A stretch of DNA of 64,000 nucleotides from NCBI RefSeq assembly GCF_037038585.1, contig NC_092526.1, forward strand, positions 35,291,501 to 35,355,500, read 5' to 3'. Of the stretch, positions 59,425 through 64,000 are shown in pieces. Position numbers and translations under genes: made by a program. Below the pieces are notes generated by a model. It was not told where the DNA came from. It worked only from the letters and a program-made list of their open reading frames with translations, and searched no databases. The stretch comes from Patagioenas fasciata (lineage: Eukaryota; Chordata; Aves; Columbiformes; Columbidae). How positions within the stretch are numbered: position 1 is the stretch's first letter; each line of letters starts with the position of its first letter.

Positions 59425-59690
59425 CTGTCAAGACAAGTAAACACAACATCAGTTCTCAGCAACTGCTCTCTTGCTGCTCCTCAGTGGGTTTGAAAAGCAC
59501 AGCTAAAAACCTCTGCGATGCACAAAACCTGTTTTGTCTTGCAGAGCAGCTGTGCTGATACTTCCTTCTGACATCAGGGAGCAGGAGAAAGAAGGGAAGA
59601 CCAACCACACCAAAAAGCAAAGGTAATCATGTATTGTATTTGAGAAGAGCATTGAATTGCTGTGCTGGAATTGGGAGAGGGAAACCATAC

Positions 59691-59822
59691 CGTTTGAGGG
59701 ATGGAGCCCAAGGCATCTGCAGTTTCTTCGGCTTTCTTCATAGGAATCTCAGAGACCATGGAGCCCAGCGAGAAGACAACAATGCCATGTTCTCCAGAGG
59801 CATTCACAATAGCTTCAAATTC
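59691..59822 (-). CDS. UGT1A: UGT1 constant exon 2, set A
   Basis: 132 bp, reads [16 protein letters not shown] (Thr for Ile and Ile for Val relative to set B). No first exon lies between it and the right edge of the window. The sequence at 60,300-64,000 matches unit B's exon-less intron, so its partner, probably another type d exon, should lie a few kb beyond 64,000. Confidence 0.94.
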
Positions 59823-60299
59823 CTGCCAACACAGAGTGCATCCCGAGTCAAAGTCCTTTCCACGTTACTTGCTGTGCTTTGTCACATACCCACAAAACTG
59901 GGAAGGCAATAAAATGAGCAGCTAACACAACAGAATTATGATCAGGAAATTTAGTTCTCTATAGGAAAATCAGTTCTGGGGAAAAAAAAATGGGCACAGG
60001 TGGATGAACAGAGTCATGGAGGTGTGTGTGTGTTTGCAGAATTGAAGCCTGAGCCAGAATACAGTATGGGCGTGAGAAAATATTTACTCTAAAACCTTAA
60101 TGTAGCAAAGCCTGCCTGCTCACAGACAGCAGTTTCTGTGCAGTAAACAAGTTGCTGTAGCAATACCCAGATGAACATCTTGTGCTTTATTGTCACATTT
60201 ATTACAAGTCAGATGCTCTGGTTTTGGAGTTGTTGCTCTTCTTTTCAGACCATGGCAGCTCCAAGAGAAAATTAAGATTTTTGCAGTGTGTTCTGACAG

Positions 60300-63200
60300 C
60301 AGATAGCTCTAACTTCTAATATCTGCCTTTATTGGGCCTGGTTTGAGTATAATCTTACTGAATCACTGCCAATTTTCTAATCTGTTTTGTTTGTTTGATT
60401 GAAATACAAGAAGGACTAGGAGATCTGCCACTGGAATCCAAGAGCAAAAGGATTCTGATGAAGCATAAAAACAGCCAAAGGCTGGAGGAAAAATCCTGCA
60501 CCATAGAAAAGTATTTGGTAAAGCCAGGGAAGGAAAGACAAAACTGGAGGGAATTACTGCAGGCATCAGAGTTAAGTGGAATGAAATGAACTAAATGTTC
60601 CTGTAAGTCTGCTAACTGAAATGTTATATCTAAGGTCTGAAGAATAACAGAGATCAACCCTCTTAGTCTATGCTCCATTATGTATTGTTGTGGCTGACCA
60701 GAATGCTAAGGCTCTTTGCTTGAGACTGGATCCCACAGAGAAGGAGCCATCGAAGGTTTGGTGACAGCCGCATCCTGAAGAGCAGACCTTGTGCTCTCCT
60801 GGAGGCAAGCAAGGTGAAATGCAGTTCTAATTTCAGGGCTTGGTTCTTGTCTTACCAGACTTCTCAGAAGATGTGCTCTACCTTAAGGCATCATAGATAA
60901 CTGGTTGGGAGTGCAGTTCTGTGTAAACTCACAGGCATCTGGGAACTGCAAAGTCCTCCCTAAATCAGAAATGTGCTTTTGATACAAAATTCTTGGGCAC
61001 TTCCTGATGCAGTGGAATAAGTATGGCTATTTCAGAGCATATTTAGCACTGCTTATTCTCTATGGTACCTATCACATTAGTTTTACTCCTTTCTTTAGAT
61101 GTTTTTGTGTGCCAAGGTCTGACTCTCTGCTCAGGAACGCCACTACCATTAAGAAACTTTTTGTAGCACTGCTTTGGAAACAGGTGGGTTATTGTACTAA
61201 AGTCTTTTTAACCAGCCTCTGCTTGTATTGGTGGGTATTACACATGACCTTTATGAAATATGGGCAGTAGACATTAAGTGAAAATTAAGAGAAAGCATTA
61301 AGAATTAGCAGGATAACTTTGGGGAAAGTGACAGATATTCTGTATTTAAGAAGCTGGGCATAGTTCTAACAAAACATAGTTGCAATCCTGATCTGGGACG
61401 GGGTATCATGCGCAAAAGATCTCTCTCTCCTTCGCTGGGTGATGGGGGTTTCACTCAGGTCTGCCACTGTCTAAAATTCTTGCCGAAATGGTCCTCTGCT
61501 CAAGGGCAGAAGACTAGCATTACCCCAGCTAGCATCAAGTCCTGTAAACAGGCATACAAAATTGAATTACTGGAAATAGGCTGCTGGAAAATACTGAGAG
61601 AAAAGCCCAGCTTTTCGTGCACGCTTCTGTGGGAATCTGGAGGCCTCCCATGAAATAACATATTCCTCATTGCCCAAGGGATGCAGAGGTGCAAAATGTA
61701 TGTTTGTGGGCAGATACAAGGGTAATTTTTACTGTAGGTAAAGAGTGGTTTTATCTTCACTGCAGAGTGAAAGCTTTAAGCAACTGGGCGCTGCAAGGTA
61801 AACTTGAATGCTTGAATTAACATTACAGGATTCAAATGCTCAAGATGAATCCTCAAGCCGTCAGCGATGTCTCACATTGAAAGGCTGAACAGAGTTATGA
61901 ATGGGAGGTATCACCTGACTGAGCAATCTCTGTCTTATTAGCATCCAGTTAATGATGAACTCCCTGCCTTGAGTCTGCTCAACTGGTTGGACACAGAACT
62001 CGGAACAGAAGTCTGACCTGTAGATTAACTTGTGCTCTCAGAGCCTAAACGGCAAGCAATGAATAGAAAGAGATTTGATATCCAATGGGTTGTTAAGGTT
62101 TATCTTCAGATTTGTTTCTATATTGTACCAGTTACCAAAGCAAAAGCCCTGAGTCTGCAGTAGTAAAGGTGATACAAGCTCAGCAATAACTTCTGCTGTT
62201 GCAACATCACCGTGGTCTGAAAGCTGCAATAACCGACAGGCATCTGCATTATATGCACAGCCCACTAGGGAGATTTGAAGAAGTTAGGGAAGGAGGGTAG
62301 ATAGTTATAGTCCTGTAGGTTTCTGTTTCCAATCATCCTCTTCTATGCTTTCTTACACAAATGTGGAAGGAGCTCCCTCTACTGTTTTTGATGCTTACCC
62401 TGCTAAATTTTGGGGTATTCATGCACATTATTGATCTCTGTCGCACAGTATCAGTGCCTGGGTATACCCACAGAGTTAATTCCACATTTCTACTTTGTGC
62501 CTAGTTAAGTCTCCTACAATTAATATTCCACAACTGTTAGGGATATGAATATGATGTAGCATGATTTTGTCATTTATCTAGATACAGTACAACTGCCATG
62601 ATTGTTTGACATTACTTGATATGCTTCCAGCAAGCTTGGCTATACCTGGGCAGCTGTATAGCTTAGACAACTTCACCTAAGCTCTTCTGGAGAGAAACCC
62701 TTGGCTGCTGTTTTTAAAGGGATTTTTCTGCATCAGGGTGGTTTCACGTGAGTCACTGTGCACATTCCTGTCCTGTGCCAGATTTAAAGTCAGGAGCACT
62801 TCTTTCCAGCTTTTATGACCACTGAGTTTCTCCAGAGAGTTTGTAGTGCAAGAAGCATGTGGTACTATTGACACAAAAGACATAGATCACCAACCTTCCC
62901 TCTTAGACCTTCGCTCAGAAAGGTGCCTGGCGGTCACACGCGATGTTCTACACACTGAGCAGGAGCTGGCACGCCAAGCAGTGATATCACCAAAGTTTGT
63001 GTAACACATTAACCAAACACTTCTTTGTGTAGACAGTGATGCAGCAGAATACGCAGCTCTTGCTCAAGAGCGGCTGTAACAGTACATAGGTGAGTAGCTC
63101 AGGGTCAAACATCATTTTGGAGGCAATGGTACCATAGAATATGTGGTCTTTGCTCAAGAAGGGCCATAAGAGTTCATAGGTGAGAGGCTACAGGCCAAAT

Positions 63201-64000
63201 GTTTTTAAATGTTCTTAATAATACCTGCTTTTCAAAAGAAGTTAATAAGGCTTGGTTGTGGTACAAGCCAAGAGAAGTCCCACTTGTGTCTTGTGCTTAC
63301 CAGAAGAGGAAGGCAGCATTTCTGCGCTGCTTCTGCATGTGCTATGATAAGATTTTTAAGGAAAAAGAAGAGAGATCCTGTTCCCTATCACACTTGACTA
63401 CAGCCTACAGCTATTCAATGGGAAGACTGAACATTTGGAAAAAGCTTTTTATAATCTCTGAGCTTTTGAACTGAGGCCCTCAGGGCTTTGCTGGAGGAAT
63501 GTTTTGCCTTTATGCAAGTAAAAGCAATGCCAGAGCAGTCTCTTGACTGGTGCTAAGAAAAAGATCCTTGTCAAGAAATACGCTGATGCAAAACTATGAG
63601 CAGCATGAAGGTTCTCGTGTTCGTTCCTTTTATAAGTGGTGGTGGGATTCCCAGCATATTTAGTATGGAGAAACTAAACCCTGACAGGGTTTGTCTAAGT
63701 AGACCCCCAAAGGGGGCCAGCACTGTTCTGTGTAGCTCTCCACTGTCTCGCTGACGTGGAGGAACCACCTTTAGATATGGAGAACGGATTCCTAGAAAGG
63801 GCTAAATATGGAGGAGTGAGAGGCTGGAGATAGTTTTGTAAGGCACAGACTGGATATGAAGACTGAACAGATTTACAAATAATTCTCATTAAATGCTGGA
63901 GACTCAGAGATAAAGAGTATTTCAAGTGCCGTGATAAGAAGTGACCAGATCCATTTGGAACTTGCTGCTTGCTTGTTGCTTTCTCTGAACTAGGTATGAG
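60300..64000. other. Exon-less intron of unit A, running off the window
   Basis: Matches the unit B intron with the same two deletions (junctions near 61,698 and 62,705). No first exon is present up to the edge. Confidence 0.7.
62087..62265 (-). mobile_element. piggyBac-like remnant (unit A copy)
   Basis: Open over the motif; reads GFCFGNWYN, so the Asp of DNWY is Gly in this copy, as expected of a decaying fragment. Confidence 0.35.

Noticed and set aside
1-64000. CRISPR arrays, tRNA or rRNA genes, bacterial operons
   Set aside because: None seen; the repeats are segmental duplicates and transposable elements of a vertebrate genome.

Overview
The window is nuclear DNA from a bird. The evidence is several CR1 LINE fragments (endonuclease/reverse-transcriptase coding and the CR1 3' end), an avian-type LTR and an endogenous-retrovirus insertion, around spliced vertebrate genes. 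Everything clearly genic on the minus strand belongs to the UDP-glucuronosyltransferase 1 (UGT1/UGT1A) family. In that family, alternative first exons (each encoding a signal peptide plus the substrate-binding half) splice to four constant exons. These encode the UDP-glucuronate-binding half, the membrane anchor and the ER-retrieval tail. || The main feature is that the whole locus is repeated. Mammals have many first exons and one set of exons 2-5. This window has three complete, open sets of exons 2-5 (12,513-15,647; 40,258-42,896; 56,643-59,822), each with the same coding lengths of 132/88/220/298 bp. It also has eight first exons: type a at 1,437 and 19,487; type b at 3,563 and 21,613 (both frameshifted); type c at 8,418 and 25,966; type d at 35,054 and 51,039. 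|| Reading in transcription order, right to left. Unit A supplies only exons 2-5 (59,822-56,643); its first exon must lie beyond 64,000. Unit B is type d' (51,884) plus exons 2-5 (42,896-40,258). Unit C is type d (35,899), c', pseudo-b' and a' plus exons 2-5 (15,647-12,513), with an ERV-like insertion between a' and exon 2. Unit D is type c, pseudo-b and a (9,278-1,437); its exons 2-5 would lie left of position 1. About 12 kb of unit D (1-11,975) is repeated almost unchanged at 18,053-29,978. About 8.5 kb around type d (31,000-39,600) is repeated at 47,430-55,960. || Upstream of each type d exon, head to head with it, is a GC-rich CpG-island promoter with ZNF143-like, RFX-like and YY1-like sites (36,560-37,620 and 52,880-53,920). 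It looks like the promoter of a neighbouring plus-strand housekeeping gene carried along in the duplication. In mammals USP40 lies head to head with UGT1A, so USP40 is the leading guess, unproven here. || The intact proteins would be about 527-532 residues, type I ER-membrane enzymes conjugating glucuronic acid to lipophilic substrates such as bilirubin, steroids and xenobiotics. The D/C copies are so similar that false duplication by the assembler must be excluded first. The A, B and C constant exons are clearly diverged and carry different indels, so at least that level of duplication looks real.
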